NCBI RefSeq assembly: GCF_001629705.1
Contig: NZ_CP015378.1
Coordinates: 620,001 to 684,000, forward strand
Direction of reading: 5' to 3'
Source of the DNA: Fictibacillus phosphorivorans
GTDB lineage: Bacteria; Bacillota; Bacilli; Bacillales; Fictibacillaceae
Length of the DNA stretch: 64,000 bases
A model generated the notes under the pieces. That model saw nothing but the letters and a program-made list of their open reading frames with translations, did no database searches and had not been told where the DNA came from. The position numbers and the translations under genes are program-made. This document shows, piece after piece, positions 17,157 through 25,823 of the stretch. Numbering within the stretch: position 1 is the first letter of the stretch; every line of letters starts with the position of its first letter.

Positions 17157-18524
17157 ATGTTTAAAAATACAGCAACTACACAACAAAAAAAGTCATTCCT
17201 CACTTCCGTTCAACTCATCGTTATCTTTTACTTATTGTCGGTACTAGTAGCGACGATCCTTTTAAGCTTGCCAGTGGGGCATAACGAAGGAGTAGAGTTA
17301 AAATTTATCGATGCTCTTTTTACAGCGGTGAGTGCAGTTAGTGTAACAGGACTCACTTCTGTTAGTATCTCAGAAACGTTTAATCATGTTGGGGTCGTCC
17401 TTCTCGCCATCATCGTACAGATTGGCGGAATCGGAGTTATGACACTCGGTACAGCCGTCTGGTTATTGATAGGAAAGAGGATTGGGATGAGAGAACGTCA
17501 ATTGATTATGACGGATCAGAACCAATCAACACTTGCTGGACTCGTCCAGTTGATGAAGCAAATTTTAGCGTTAATCATTGGTATTGAAGTTGTAGGAACG
17601 GTTTTGTTCTTTATTTTGTTTCAGCCCTACTATGATACAGAGATCGAAGTATTGTATCACGCCTTTTTCGCCGCAGTTACTGCCACGACGAACGCTGGTT
17701 TTGATATAACGGGTAGCTCGTTAATCCCGTTTCGTCATGATTATCTCGTTCAAATCGTGACGATGTTATTGATCACATCAGGCGCGATCGGATTTCCTGT
17801 TTTAGTTGAGATCAATAACTTTATAAAAGAGCGTAAGTATCTAGAGCGTTATACGTTCACTCTTTTTACTAAGGTCACTACAACTACGTTCGCTATTTTA
17901 GTTGTAACTGGTGCCATAGGTTTTTATGTGCTAGAGATGAACGCTTTTTTTGAAGGCAAGTCTTGGCATGAGTCGTTCTTTTATTCGATGTTTCAGTCTG
18001 TAACCACTCGAAGTGGCGGTTTATCTACGATGGACATCTCACAACTAACAGTACCCACTATGCTTTTTTTATCGATCATGATGTTTATTGGGGCTTCACC
18101 TAGTTCAGTCGGTGGGGGGATCAGAACAACAACGTTTGCCGTTGCTCTTCTAGCGATTCTCTTTTATGCAAAAGGAAGAAATACGATTAAGATCTTCAAA
18201 CGAGAGATCTATCCAGAAGACATTCAAAAATCATTTATCGTCATTATTGTAGCGATGGTGCTATGTACATCATCCACCATCATCTTAGCGATTACCGATC
18301 CTATGCCGATCGAATACTTATTCTTCGAAGTTTGTTCTGCGTTCGGAACGACAGGGCTTTCGACTGGCATAACAAGTGATTTGAGTACGATAGGTAAAAT
18401 GATCCTTATGCTTCTGATGTTCATCGGTAGGATCGGTGTCTTATCCTTCTTGTTCATCATCCGAGGGAAAGTAGTTACAGAACATATTCATTATCCGAAA
18501 GAAAAATTAATAATTGGTCAATAA
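17157..18524 (+). CDS. ktrD: Potassium uptake channel subunit, KtrB/KtrD (TrkH family)
   Basis: The 455-residue membrane protein has four repeated M1-P-M2 units. The selectivity loops read 'SAVSVTGLTSV', 'TATTNAGFDIT', 'SVTTRSGGLST' and 'SAFGTTGLSTG', each with the central Gly. Ktr channels import K+ with Na+ dependence and are gated by a separate RCK subunit (KtrA/KtrC) that binds ATP/ADP and c-di-AMP. No such subunit gene is adjacent, which matches the unlinked ktrC/ktrD arrangement of B. subtilis rather than the ktrAB operon; hence the symbol. No ydaO-type riboswitch was seen upstream. AGGTG lies 8 nt before the ATG. Confidence 0.85.
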   Translation: MFKNTATTQQKKSFLTSVQLIVIFYLLSVLVATILLSLPVGHNEGVELKFIDALFTAVSAVSVTGLTSVSISETFNHVGVVLLAIIVQIGGIGVMTLGTAVWLLIGKRIGMRERQLIMTDQNQSTLAGLVQLMKQILALIIGIEVVGTVLFFILFQPYYDTEIEVLYHAFFAAVTATTNAGFDITGSSLIPFRHDYLVQIVTMLLITSGAIGFPVLVEINNFIKERKYLERYTFTLFTKVTTTTFAILVVTGAIGFYVLEMNAFFEGKSWHESFFYSMFQSVTTRSGGLSTMDISQLTVPTMLFLSIMMFIGASPSSVGGGIRTTTFAVALLAILFYAKGRNTIKIFKREIYPEDIQKSFIVIIVAMVLCTSSTIILAITDPMPIEYLFFEVCSAFGTTGLSTGITSDLSTIGKMILMLLMFIGRIGVLSFLFIIRGKVVTEHIHYPKEKLIIGQ

Positions 18525-18536
18525 AAGTGATCACGT

Positions 18537-18565
18537 TTGAATTCAGTTCGATGTTTACTTATAAT
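18537..18565 (+). promoter_or_regulatory. Sigma-A promoter of the riboflavin operon
   Basis: TTGAAT (18537-18542), a 17-bp spacer and a perfect TATAAT (18560-18565) place the start of transcription near 18572, about 10 nt before the riboswitch. The -35 overlaps the end region of ktrD's 3' flank. Confidence 0.85.
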
Positions 18566-18581
18566 GGACATAAGTAAATAA

Positions 18582-18724
18582 GTCCTTCGGGGTCGGGTGA
18601 AATTCCCAACCGGCGGTGATGAGGCTTTAGCCTCTTAGTCCGTGACCCGGTTTTGCATATAGCAGAAACGGTGGATTCGGTGCAATTCCGAAGCCGACAG
18701 TATAGTCTGGATGGGAGAAGGAAC
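18582..18724 (+). promoter_or_regulatory. FMN riboswitch (RFN element)
   Basis: All conserved blocks are present in order: GGGTGAAATTCCCAACCGGC, GGTGATGAG, TTAGTCCGTGACCC, GATTCGGTGCAATTCCG, AAGCCGACAGTATAGTC and TGGATGGGAGAAGGA. P1 is formed by TCCTTC (18583-18588) and GAAGGA (18717-18722). Binding of FMN should favour the terminator downstream and switch off ribE-ribBA-ribH. The variable arm GAGGCTTTAGCCTC is a short perfect hairpin. Confidence 0.97.
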
Positions 18725-18799
18725 GTGAACACTTTTAGAATACCTTTGTTTGAAATAGGTATAACTAAAGGTTTATTTCGTTATATTCTTAACATTTAA

Positions 18800-18830
18800 A
18801 ACCCCGGAGACATTTTGTTTCCGGGGTTAT
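18800..18830 (+). terminator. FMN-riboswitch-controlled terminator
   Basis: AACCCCGGAGAC (18800-18811) pairs with GTTTCCGGGGTT (18817-18828), with one G-U pair, around ATTTT. The T tract is weak. Its left arm ACCCCGGAG (18801-18809) is also complementary over 9 bp (one wobble) to CTTCGGGGT at 18585-18593, which contains the 5' strand of riboswitch P1. The two pairings are therefore mutually exclusive. Confidence 0.85.
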
Positions 18831-18906
18831 TTGTATTAAGAAAAAAGGACTCCTGCTTATGCATATTTACGATGATAACAACGTCATACGAGGGAGGGAA
18901 ATCTTT

Positions 18907-19554
18907 TTGTTTACAGGCATTATTGAAGAAAAAGGTATGATAAAATCCATTTCTAAAGGCAATGAAACAATCGTACTTACCGTTACAGCCCAAGAAGTAT
19001 TAAAAGATGTAAACCTTGGAGATAGTATAGCGGTAAACGGTGTTTGTCTAACGGTGACTTCTTTTAATAAAAGGGAGTTCACAGTTGATGTTATGCCTGA
19101 AACGTTTCGTTCTTCCACATTGAGCCTTTTAAACAACCGCGATTCGGTCAATCTTGAACGAGCGATGGCTGCTGGTGGTCGGTTCGGTGGGCATTTTGTT
19201 TCCGGGCATGTGGATGGGACAGGAAAGATCATTGAAAAGCGTCCAGAAAGAAATGCCATCTATTATACGATAGCGTTACCTGACCGCCTGATGCGCTATT
19301 TCATGTTAAAAGGCTCTGTATGTGTAGATGGAACGAGCCTCACGATCTTTGAGGTAACCGAAAGTATAATAACCGTTTCTTTAATTCCTCATACAGCAGA
19401 ACATACGATTTTAGGATCGAAAGGCACGGGTGACATCGTGAACATTGAATGTGACATGCTCGCAAAATATGTACACAATATGCTATCGCCAAAAGAAGAA
19501 ACTACACAAAAGTCGAAGTTGTCTCTTGATTTCTTACAAGAGCACGGATTTTAG
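18907..19554 (+). CDS. ribE: Riboflavin synthase, alpha chain
   Basis: It dismutates two 6,7-dimethyl-8-ribityllumazine molecules to riboflavin. The 215-residue protein is the standard tandem lumazine-binding fold: 'FTGIIEEKG' at the start, 'VNGVCLTV' and '[11 protein letters not shown]' in the N-half, and 'VDGTSLTI' and 'LIPHTAEHT' in the C-half. The start is a TTG, 8 nt after AGGGAGGG, giving the conserved MFTGIIEE start. An in-frame ATG 16 codons upstream would add residues not seen in the family. First gene of ribE-ribBA-ribH, under the FMN riboswitch; ribD, usually first in this operon, is absent here. Confidence 0.95.
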   Translation: MFTGIIEEKGMIKSISKGNETIVLTVTAQEVLKDVNLGDSIAVNGVCLTVTSFNKREFTVDVMPETFRSSTLSLLNNRDSVNLERAMAAGGRFGGHFVSGHVDGTGKIIEKRPERNAIYYTIALPDRLMRYFMLKGSVCVDGTSLTIFEVTESIITVSLIPHTAEHTILGSKGTGDIVNIECDMLAKYVHNMLSPKEETTQKSKLSLDFLQEHGF

Positions 19555-19565
19555 GAGGAGAGTTC

Positions 19566-20759
19566 ATGTTTCACTCCATAGAAGAAGCAGTTGCAGATCT
19601 TAAAGAAGGAAAGATTGTAATCGTAGTCGATGATGAGGATCGTGAAAATGAGGGAGACTTTGTAGCACTCGCTGAAGGAATCACTCCTGAAACGATCAAC
19701 TTTATGGTGACACATGGCAGAGGATTAGTCTGCACACCGATCTCTGAGGAAATTGCAATAAAGCTAGATCTCTCGCCCATGGTAACTACTAACACAGATT
19801 CACATGGGACGGCTTTTACGATTAGTGTCGATCATATTTCCACTACAACGGGAATTTCTGCTCAAGAAAGAGCGGCAACCGTACGTGAGCTAGTAAATAC
19901 AGAATCCTTGCCTTCAGATTTTAATCGCCCTGGGCATATATTTCCGTTGATCGGAAAAAACGGTGGTGTGTTGCGAAGAGCAGGCCATACAGAAGCAGCC
20001 ATCGATCTTGCACAAATGGCAGGCAGCAAATCGGCTGGTGTTATCTGTGAAATCATGAAAGAAGATGGAACGATGGCTCGTGTTCCTGAACTTGTTGAGC
20101 TTGCGAAACAGCATAATATGAAGTTGATCACGATCAAAGACCTCATTACGTACCGAAACAAAACAGAGCAGATGGTTAAGCGGGAAGTAGAGATTAATCT
20201 GCCCACCGAATTTGGTGATTTTAAAGCGATCGGCTTTTCGAATGTATTAGATGAAAAAGAACATGTTGCACTTGTGAAAGGTGATGTAGCAAACGGGGAG
20301 CCTGTTTTAGTTCGTGTTCATTCTGAGTGTTTAACAGGTGATGTATTCGGATCTGCGCGTTGTGATTGCGGATTGCAGCTTCACGCAGCTCTTTCACAGA
20401 TAGAAAAAGAAGGACGTGGCGTCCTGCTGTACATGAGACAAGAAGGCCGCGGGATCGGACTCATCAATAAGATGAAAGCCTACAAACTTCAAGAAGAAGG
20501 TCTGGATACGGTTGAGGCAAATGAACAGCTTGGGTTTGCACCAGATCTTCGTGACTATGGCATCGGCGCACAGATTTTAAAAGATCTTGGCATCAGTAAG
20601 ATGAAGCTGTTGACGAACAATCCAAGAAAGATTGCTGGATTAAAAGGTTATGACTTAGAAGTGACAGACCGTGTGGCGCTTCAAATGCCACATAACAAGA
20701 ACAACGAAGATTATTTAAAAACAAAAAAGAGCAAATTGGGGCATATGCTTCATTTCTAA
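19566..20759 (+). CDS. ribBA: Bifunctional DHBP synthase / GTP cyclohydrolase II
   Basis: The N-half (to about residue 200) makes 3,4-dihydroxybutanone 4-phosphate from ribulose 5-phosphate: '[13 protein letters not shown]', 'THGRGLVC' and '[12 protein letters not shown]' are its acidic/metal and substrate motifs. The C-half opens GTP, with zinc ligands in '[18 protein letters not shown]', then '[19 protein letters not shown]' and 'NNPRKIAGL'. Length (397) is normal. TAGGAGGAG lies just before the ATG, and the gene is 11 bp after ribE. Both halves look intact, so the separate RibA-type protein at 2.5-3.2 kb is an extra enzyme rather than a replacement. Confidence 0.96.
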   Translation: MFHSIEEAVADLKEGKIVIVVDDEDRENEGDFVALAEGITPETINFMVTHGRGLVCTPISEEIAIKLDLSPMVTTNTDSHGTAFTISVDHISTTTGISAQERAATVRELVNTESLPSDFNRPGHIFPLIGKNGGVLRRAGHTEAAIDLAQMAGSKSAGVICEIMKEDGTMARVPELVELAKQHNMKLITIKDLITYRNKTEQMVKREVEINLPTEFGDFKAIGFSNVLDEKEHVALVKGDVANGEPVLVRVHSECLTGDVFGSARCDCGLQLHAALSQIEKEGRGVLLYMRQEGRGIGLINKMKAYKLQEEGLDTVEANEQLGFAPDLRDYGIGAQILKDLGISKMKLLTNNPRKIAGLKGYDLEVTDRVALQMPHNKNNEDYLKTKKSKLGHMLHF

Positions 20760-20775
20760 ATCAGGAGGAATAGTC

Positions 20776-21243
20776 ATGGCAAAATTATTTGAAGGACATT
20801 TAGTTGGTACAGGATTAAAAGTAGGTATCGTAGCAGGGCGTTTTAATGATTTTATTTCTGATAAATTGGTATCTGGTGCACAAGATGCTTTCAAGAGACA
20901 CGGTATTTCTGAAGATGATGTAGACATCGCTTGGGTTCCTGGAGCGTTTGAAATTCCGTTGATCGCGAAAAAGATGGCAGATAGCGGTAACTATGATGCT
21001 GTAATCACGTTAGGTGCGGTAATCCGCGGATCCACGCCTCACTTTGATTACGTTTGTAATGAAGCAGCAAAAGGAGTTGCTCAAGCATCTATGACAAGCG
21101 GTGTTCCTGTAATTTTTGGCGTGTTAACCGTTGACTCGATCGAACAAGCGATCGAACGCGCGGGAACGAAAGCAGGAAACAAAGGCTGGGAAGCAGCTGT
21201 ATCTGCGATCGAAATGGCAAATTTAACGCGTCAATTAGGATAA
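20776..21243 (+). CDS. ribH: 6,7-dimethyl-8-ribityllumazine synthase
   Basis: It condenses the pyrimidine diamine with DHBP to lumazine and assembles into the 60-mer that encloses RibE in Bacillus. The 155-residue protein has '[11 protein letters not shown]', '[10 protein letters not shown]', '[19 protein letters not shown]' with the catalytic His, and '[20 protein letters not shown]'. AGGAGG precedes the ATG, 16 bp after ribBA. It is the last gene of the operon; a strong terminator follows. Confidence 0.97.
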   Translation: MAKLFEGHLVGTGLKVGIVAGRFNDFISDKLVSGAQDAFKRHGISEDDVDIAWVPGAFEIPLIAKKMADSGNYDAVITLGAVIRGSTPHFDYVCNEAAKGVAQASMTSGVPVIFGVLTVDSIEQAIERAGTKAGNKGWEAAVSAIEMANLTRQLG

Positions 21244-21261
21244 GATGTTTGTGTGTGCAAG

Positions 21262-21291
21262 CCCGTCACTTTATGAAGTGGCGGGTTTTTT
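21262..21291 (+). terminator. Terminator of the riboflavin operon
   Basis: CCCGTCACTT (stem start 21262) pairs with AAGTGGCGGG around TATG, one mismatch-free G-U aside, followed by TTTTTT. Confidence 0.93.
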
Positions 21292-21328
21292 GGAGTTTGT
21301 CGAAGGGTGTCTATTCGAGGGTAACTTT

Positions 21329-21433
21329 TGGATTGAGAGTAATAACTCGTGGATAAAGAGCGTAAATATGTGGATTGAAGGTGAAAACTCGTGGATTAAA
21401 TGCTACAACTTCTGGATTGAGTGCAAAAACGAC
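21329..21433. repeat. 21-bp tandem array, 5 units
   Basis: Units start at 21329, 21350, 21371, 21392 and 21413, each beginning TGGAT(T/A) and ending in variants of AACTCG. On the plus strand the frame is open across all five and would read WIESNNS, WIKSVNM, WIEGENS, WIKCYNF, WIECKND. However, there is no ribosome binding site and the same frame runs back through the ribH terminator, so I do not call a gene. On the minus strand the core reads AATCCACGAGTT, close to AATTCCGCGAGTT of the array near position 300. Confidence 0.75.
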
Positions 21434-21501
21434 TAGCCTGATGTTCTTCTAAAGTACAAATTAACAGCGATTTAAATAATTTTAAGCATATCTAAAAGCA
21501 A

Positions 21502-21531
21502 TTGACATAGTTATTAGAATAGTGTTAAGAT
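21502..21531 (+). promoter_or_regulatory. Predicted sigma-A promoter of the bmr leader
   Basis: A perfect TTGACA (21502-21507) is followed after 18 bp by TAAGAT (21526-21531), giving a start near 21538, about 40 nt before the first leader ORF. Confidence 0.6.
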
Positions 21532-21576
21532 TACCAAAGTTATAAACTACAAAATTATGGAAAGGATGGTTGTGTC

Positions 21577-21675
21577 ATGGTGAAAGAAATGATTGTTACT
21601 CAAATTGCGGTCACTGTTGTAATGAACAATGACTATACAATTTCATACCATGGCCTGCCGGAAGAGATGTATTAG
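21577..21675 (+). CDS. Putative leader peptide (32 aa) upstream of bmrCD
   Basis: The short frame begins ATGGTGAAAGAAATG after AAAGGATGG and encodes MVKEMIVTQIAVTVVMNNDY followed by TISYHGLPEEMY. It lies between a promoter and two tandem terminators, upstream of a bmrC-bmrD pair. In B. subtilis the small gene bmrB (yheJ) holds the same position and its translation controls readthrough into bmrCD when ribosomes are slowed by antibiotics. Inside this ORF CATACCAT (21644-21651) is perfectly complementary to ATGGTATG (21781-21788) in the second terminator. A regulatory rather than enzymatic role is inferred; sequence identity with BmrB was not tested. Confidence 0.65.
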   Translation: MVKEMIVTQIAVTVVMNNDYTISYHGLPEEMY

Positions 21676-21718
21676 GATTATTATTCTACATATCTGCCTT
21701 TTCTATATACATGTTTGT

Positions 21719-21753
21719 ACGCAGGTCACCCCAGTCGTGACGTGTGTTTTTTT
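21719..21753 (+). terminator. Leader terminator 1 upstream of bmrC
   Basis: ACGCAGGTCAC (21719-21729) pairs with GTGACGTGTGT (21737-21747), 10 of 11 positions including one wobble, followed by seven T residues. Confidence 0.75.
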
Positions 21754-21762
21754 ATGATTTTT

Positions 21763-21801
21763 AAAGCATACCGAGTTCGAATGGTATGCTTTTTATTTTT
21801 G
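21763..21801 (+). terminator. Leader terminator 2 upstream of bmrC
   Basis: AAAGCATACC (21763-21772) pairs perfectly with GGTATGCTTT (21783-21792), followed by TTATTTTTG. Its right arm can instead pair with CATACCAT inside the leader ORF, which would give an antiterminator. Confidence 0.85.
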
Positions 21802-21864
21802 TTTGCCTAGAAGAGATTACTCTTCTTGTTGCAATAGATTCACTAAACATGAGGAGGAAAACAA

Positions 21865-21924
21865 ATGAAAAGAAAATCATTGAATGTGTGGCTAGAATGC
21901 AAGGATCATACACTTTTTGGGTAG
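21865..21924 (+). CDS. Second short ORF (19 aa) in the bmrCD leader
   Basis: GAGGAGG stands 7 nt before an ATG that opens a 19-codon frame, MKRKSLNVWLECKDHTLFG, ending in TAG 50 nt before bmrC. The ribosome binding site is one of the strongest in the region, so translation is likely. The peptide resembles nothing I know. It may be a second leader peptide or may keep ribosomes near the bmrC start. Its existence as a functional gene is uncertain. Confidence 0.45.
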   Translation: MKRKSLNVWLECKDHTLFG

Positions 21925-21927
21925 CTA

Positions 21928-21947
21928 CTTTAAACAAATGTTTAAAG
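21928..21947. promoter_or_regulatory. Palindrome CTTTAAACA-AA-TGTTTAAAG
   Basis: A perfect 9-bp inverted repeat with a 2-bp centre sits directly before the bmrC ribosome binding site. It could be an operator or a small hairpin that controls translation. A shorter relative, TTAAACATTTGTTTAA, follows the dinB-like gene at 5799. Confidence 0.5.
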
Positions 21948-21974
21948 AGAGGGTAGATCGAGAGGAGAGACATT

Positions 21975-23732
21975 ATGTTTTCAGTTTTAGGTAAATTAGC
22001 ATGGTTCTTTAAGAAACATTGGATACGATACACAATTGCAGTAGTGTTGCTGACTGGCGTTGGGATCATCGAGATCATCCCACCGAAACTAATCGGTAAC
22101 ATTATTGACTCCATTCATATGGGGACGATTACAAGAGAAGACATGATGAAGACTCTTGGGATCTTTGTAGCTGTTCTCGTTTCCATGTACATTACGATGT
22201 ACATCTGGATGTATCAGCTTTTTGGAGGCGCTTTTATCATTGAGCGTTCGATGCGTTCAAGTTTTATGCGTCACCTATTAAAGATGACCCCTACGTTTTT
22301 TGAGAAAAATAGAACAGGAGATTTGATGGCACGTGCCACAAACGACTTAAAAGCCATCTCGATGACTGCAGGATTTGGAATCTTAACACTTGTAGATTCT
22401 AGTTTGTTCATGCTGACGATACTGTTTGTGATGGGTTTCATGATCAGTTGGAAATTAACGTTTGCAGCACTCATTCCACTGCCGATTATTGCTTTTATTA
22501 TTAAAAAATACGGAAAAAAAGTACATCAGCGTTTTACCGTTGCACAAGACGCTTTTGGAGAAATGAACGATTCTGTTCTGGAAAGCATTCAAGGCGTACG
22601 TGTTATTCGTGCTTATGTTCAAGAAGAAGAGGATGTAGAGCGTTTTAATAAAGTAACAGAAGATGTATTTGAAAAGAACTTGGCTGTATCAAGAATCGAT
22701 GCCTTATTCGAGCCGACGATCAAAGTATTAGTAGGAATCAGTTATTTGATCGGTTTAGGTTACGGAGCATACATGGTATTCCATAAGACGATCACACTTG
22801 GAGAGCTAGTTACGTTTAACGTTTACTTAGGTATGCTGATCTGGCCGATGATCGCGATCGGAGAGCTTATTAACGTTATGGAACGTGGAAGTGCGTCACT
22901 TGATCGTGTGAATGAGACGCTTAGCTACGAGCCGGATGTGAAGGATAGAGAAGATCTTGTGCCATTAAAAGATCCTGGAACGATTGCATTTGAAGATGTA
23001 TCATTCCGTTATCCTTCTTCTGAAACAGATAACTTAAAGAACATCAATGTTAAGGTGGAAAAAGGTGCGACTCTTGGGATTGTTGGCCGAACGGGAAGCG
23101 GAAAAACAACACTTCTTAAACAGCTTTTAAGAGAGTATCCGTCTGGAAAAGGGAACATCACATTCTCTGGTGTTGGCATTGAAGATATCGCTCTAGAAGA
23201 TCTACAAGGATGGATCGGATACGTACCACAGGATGCTATTCTTTTCTCCAAAACCGTAGAGGAGAATATCTTATTTGGAAATAGCACAGCGGGTGTTGAT
23301 AAGTTGAATCATGTTATGGAGATGGCATCCTTTAGAAAGGATGTTCAGTTCCTTCCGGAGGGATTGAACACACTTGTCGGTGAAAAAGGTGTGGCGTTAT
23401 CAGGAGGACAGAAACAGCGTGTGTCTATTGCACGAGCATTGTGTGTAGACCCTGAGATCTTGATCTTAGACGATGCCTTATCAGCTGTTGATGCGAAGAC
23501 GGAGACAGCGATCATCGGAAATATCCGTAAAGAACGTGCTGGGAAAACAACGTTTATTACAACACACCGATTGTCTGCCGTTGAACATGCAGATTGGATC
23601 ATCGTTATCGATGACGGAGCAATCGTGGATGAAGGCAGACACGAAGATTTAATAGCAAGAGACGGCTGGTATAAAGAACAGCATGAACGTCAACAGATCG
23701 AACAAAACTTAAACGATAATAAGGCGGTGTAG
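21975..23732 (+). CDS. bmrC: Heterodimeric multidrug ABC exporter subunit BmrC (YheI)
   Basis: The 585-residue inner-membrane half-transporter has six TM helices (to about 310) and a nucleotide-binding domain. Walker A is GRTGSGKTT (about 370), signature LSGGQ (about 474), Walker B 'ILILDDALSAVD', H-loop 'TTHRLSAVE'. The residue after the Walker B Asp is Asp500 instead of the catalytic Glu, the known mark of the degenerate site in BmrC-type partners. It exports drugs together with BmrD, whose gene starts 3 nt after this stop. SD GAGGAGAG precedes the ATG. Expression is probably set by the leader attenuator upstream. Confidence 0.93.
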   Translation: MFSVLGKLAWFFKKHWIRYTIAVVLLTGVGIIEIIPPKLIGNIIDSIHMGTITREDMMKTLGIFVAVLVSMYITMYIWMYQLFGGAFIIERSMRSSFMRHLLKMTPTFFEKNRTGDLMARATNDLKAISMTAGFGILTLVDSSLFMLTILFVMGFMISWKLTFAALIPLPIIAFIIKKYGKKVHQRFTVAQDAFGEMNDSVLESIQGVRVIRAYVQEEEDVERFNKVTEDVFEKNLAVSRIDALFEPTIKVLVGISYLIGLGYGAYMVFHKTITLGELVTFNVYLGMLIWPMIAIGELINVMERGSASLDRVNETLSYEPDVKDREDLVPLKDPGTIAFEDVSFRYPSSETDNLKNINVKVEKGATLGIVGRTGSGKTTLLKQLLREYPSGKGNITFSGVGIEDIALEDLQGWIGYVPQDAILFSKTVEENILFGNSTAGVDKLNHVMEMASFRKDVQFLPEGLNTLVGEKGVALSGGQKQRVSIARALCVDPEILILDDALSAVDAKTETAIIGNIRKERAGKTTFITTHRLSAVEHADWIIVIDDGAIVDEGRHEDLIARDGWYKEQHERQQIEQNLNDNKAV

Positions 23733-23734
23733 CC

Positions 23735-25759
23735 ATGAATGTTGGAAAACGCCTGTTTCAATACGCACTTCACTATAAAAAGAATTTTATCCTCGGGCTT
23801 CTGATGCTTACTGTTGCCATAGGAGCAGAACTTACCGGACCTTTCATCGCAAAAACGATGATCGATGACCATATTCTTGGTATCGAACGGCCATGGCATC
23901 AAGTGGATAATAAAGAAAAAGAAGCAGTGAAATACGATGGAAACTGGTATAAGCGAAACGATCATTTTGATCCTGGAGAAGATAAAGGAAAAGAGATACG
24001 AGTCATTCAAGTGAAACGAGACTACTTCGTTGTACCAAACAAAATAGCTTTTGATGGGGAACGAAAAGCGAGTAACGGAGAAGTGACGATTTCTTTTAAA
24101 GGAAAATCAGAAACCTATTCGGCAGATAAACTCAGTACGAGTGAAACATTTGCTTTTTATAAACCAGAGATCAGAGGAATCATGAAACTGACTATGATTT
24201 ACTTTGGCCTTCTCGTTTTTGCATCATTCTTTCAGTATGGTCAGCGCTATATGTTACAGCGTTCTTCTAATCTAGTTATCAAGAAGATTCGTCAAGATGT
24301 ATTCGCCCACGTTCAGCGTGTAGCCATTACGTATTTTGATAATCAACCTGCAGGGAAAATCGTTTCTCGTATTACGAATGATACAGAAGCGATCAAAGAA
24401 TTATTTATTAATGTTCTAGCAAACTTTTTTACAGGAATCATCTATCTGACAGGGATATTCATCGCATTGTTCTTGCTTGATCCTAAGCTTGCGACCATCT
24501 GTTTGATACTGGTACCGATCCTGGTGGTTTGGATCATTGTTTACCGAAAGTTTGCGTCTAAATACAATCATAAGATTCGTTCTACACTTAGTGACATTAA
24601 TGGAATGATAAACGAATCAATCAATGGAATGACAATCATTCAAGCATTTAAGCGACAAAATAAGACTTCAGAAGAATTTGAAACGATGAATAAAGAATAT
24701 TTCACCTTTCAAAATAAGCTCTTAAGTCTTAACGCCATGACAGGACATAACCTTGTGTTGTTATTAAAGAACCTTGCATTTATGGCATTCATCTGGCACT
24801 TTGGTGGGCAGGCGCTTGGCGTAGGTTCTGTCATTTCAATCGGTGTTCTGTATGCGTTTGTAGATTATTTAAACCGCATGTTCCACCCTGTAACAGGTAT
24901 GGTCAACCAGCTTGCACAGCTTGAGCAGGCACTTGTTTCTGCAGAGCGAGTATTCGTGCTAATGGATGAACCAGGACAGAAAGTAACAGAAACAGAGATC
25001 GAGCGATACAAAGGGAATGTAGCGTTCCAAGATGTTACGTTCAGTTATGTAGAAGGTGAACCTGTTCTTAAAAATATCGCTTTTGAAGCTAATCAAGGTG
25101 AGACAGTGGCGCTCGTCGGTCATACGGGTTCCGGGAAAAGTTCAATCATGAATCTGCTGTTCCGTTTCTATGACATTAAACAAGGAAAAATCATGATCGA
25201 TGGCCAAGACATCATGAAGCTTTCCAAACAAGAGCTTCGTCAGCATATGGGTATCGTGCTACAAGATCCCTTCTTGTTTACCGGTACGATTGCATCAAAC
25301 GTAAGCTTAGATAACCCTGAGATTACGCCGGAACAAGTTGAAAAGGCACTTACGGATGTAGGGGCAATGCCGTTTATCAACAACTTGCCAAATGGATTGG
25401 ATGAACCGGTTATTGAAAAAGGAAGTACCCTTTCATCCGGTCAGAGACAACTAATCTCATTTGCAAGAGCGTTAGCGTACAATCCAGCTATCTTAATTCT
25501 TGATGAAGCAACGGCAAGTATCGATACAGAAACAGAAGCTGTGATTCAAGAAGCGTTGGATGTGTTGAAGAGAGGAAGAACAACTTTCATTATTGCCCAC
25601 AGACTTTCTACCATTAAGAGTGCTGATCAAATTCTCGTTCTCGATCGTGGTGTGATCGTAGAACGTGGCAGTCATGATGAATTGATGAAAGAAAAGGGAC
25701 GTTACTTCCAGATGTATCAGCTGCAACAAGGAAAAACAGAAACACGTGCAGTAAGCTAA
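23735..25759 (+). CDS. bmrD: Heterodimeric multidrug ABC exporter subunit BmrD (YheH)
   Basis: The 674-residue partner of BmrC has Walker A GHTGSGKSS, signature LSSGQ, and Walker B 'AILILDEATASID' with the catalytic Glu near 591, so this subunit carries the consensus ATP site. Between TM1 and TM2 (about residues 50-145) lies a large, charged insertion ('WYKRNDHFDPGEDKGKEIR' onward). This corresponds to the extracellular domain known in BmrD and accounts for the length. The ATG overlaps the bmrC end region with a spacing of 2 nt, so the two are translationally coupled. A terminator follows at once. Confidence 0.93.
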   Translation: MNVGKRLFQYALHYKKNFILGLLMLTVAIGAELTGPFIAKTMIDDHILGIERPWHQVDNKEKEAVKYDGNWYKRNDHFDPGEDKGKEIRVIQVKRDYFVVPNKIAFDGERKASNGEVTISFKGKSETYSADKLSTSETFAFYKPEIRGIMKLTMIYFGLLVFASFFQYGQRYMLQRSSNLVIKKIRQDVFAHVQRVAITYFDNQPAGKIVSRITNDTEAIKELFINVLANFFTGIIYLTGIFIALFLLDPKLATICLILVPILVVWIIVYRKFASKYNHKIRSTLSDINGMINESINGMTIIQAFKRQNKTSEEFETMNKEYFTFQNKLLSLNAMTGHNLVLLLKNLAFMAFIWHFGGQALGVGSVISIGVLYAFVDYLNRMFHPVTGMVNQLAQLEQALVSAERVFVLMDEPGQKVTETEIERYKGNVAFQDVTFSYVEGEPVLKNIAFEANQGETVALVGHTGSGKSSIMNLLFRFYDIKQGKIMIDGQDIMKLSKQELRQHMGIVLQDPFLFTGTIASNVSLDNPEITPEQVEKALTDVGAMPFINNLPNGLDEPVIEKGSTLSSGQRQLISFARALAYNPAILILDEATASIDTETEAVIQEALDVLKRGRTTFIIAHRLSTIKSADQILVLDRGVIVERGSHDELMKEKGRYFQMYQLQQGKTETRAVS

Positions 25760-25761
25760 AC

Positions 25762-25799
25762 GAAAAAAGAAGCTCCTAAGGGGCTTCTTTTCTTTCGTT
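25762..25799 (+). terminator. Terminator of bmrCD
   Basis: AAAAGAAGCTCC (25765-25776) pairs with GGGGCTTCTTTT (25780-25791, one G-U), then CTTTCGTTT. It may also serve the convergent lipoprotein gene. Confidence 0.85.
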
Positions 25800-25823
25800 T
25801 ATTGATAGAAGGCGCTTTTATTA

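Noticed and set aside
18859..18906. Upstream ATG as the ribE start
   Set aside because: It would add 16 residues before the invariant MFTGIIEE start; the TTG with AGGGAGGG 8 nt upstream fits the family.
21245..21436. 63-codon frame across the ribH terminator and 21-bp array
   Set aside because: No ribosome binding site, its first third is the terminator hairpin, and the rest is the tandem array; recorded as a repeat, not a gene.
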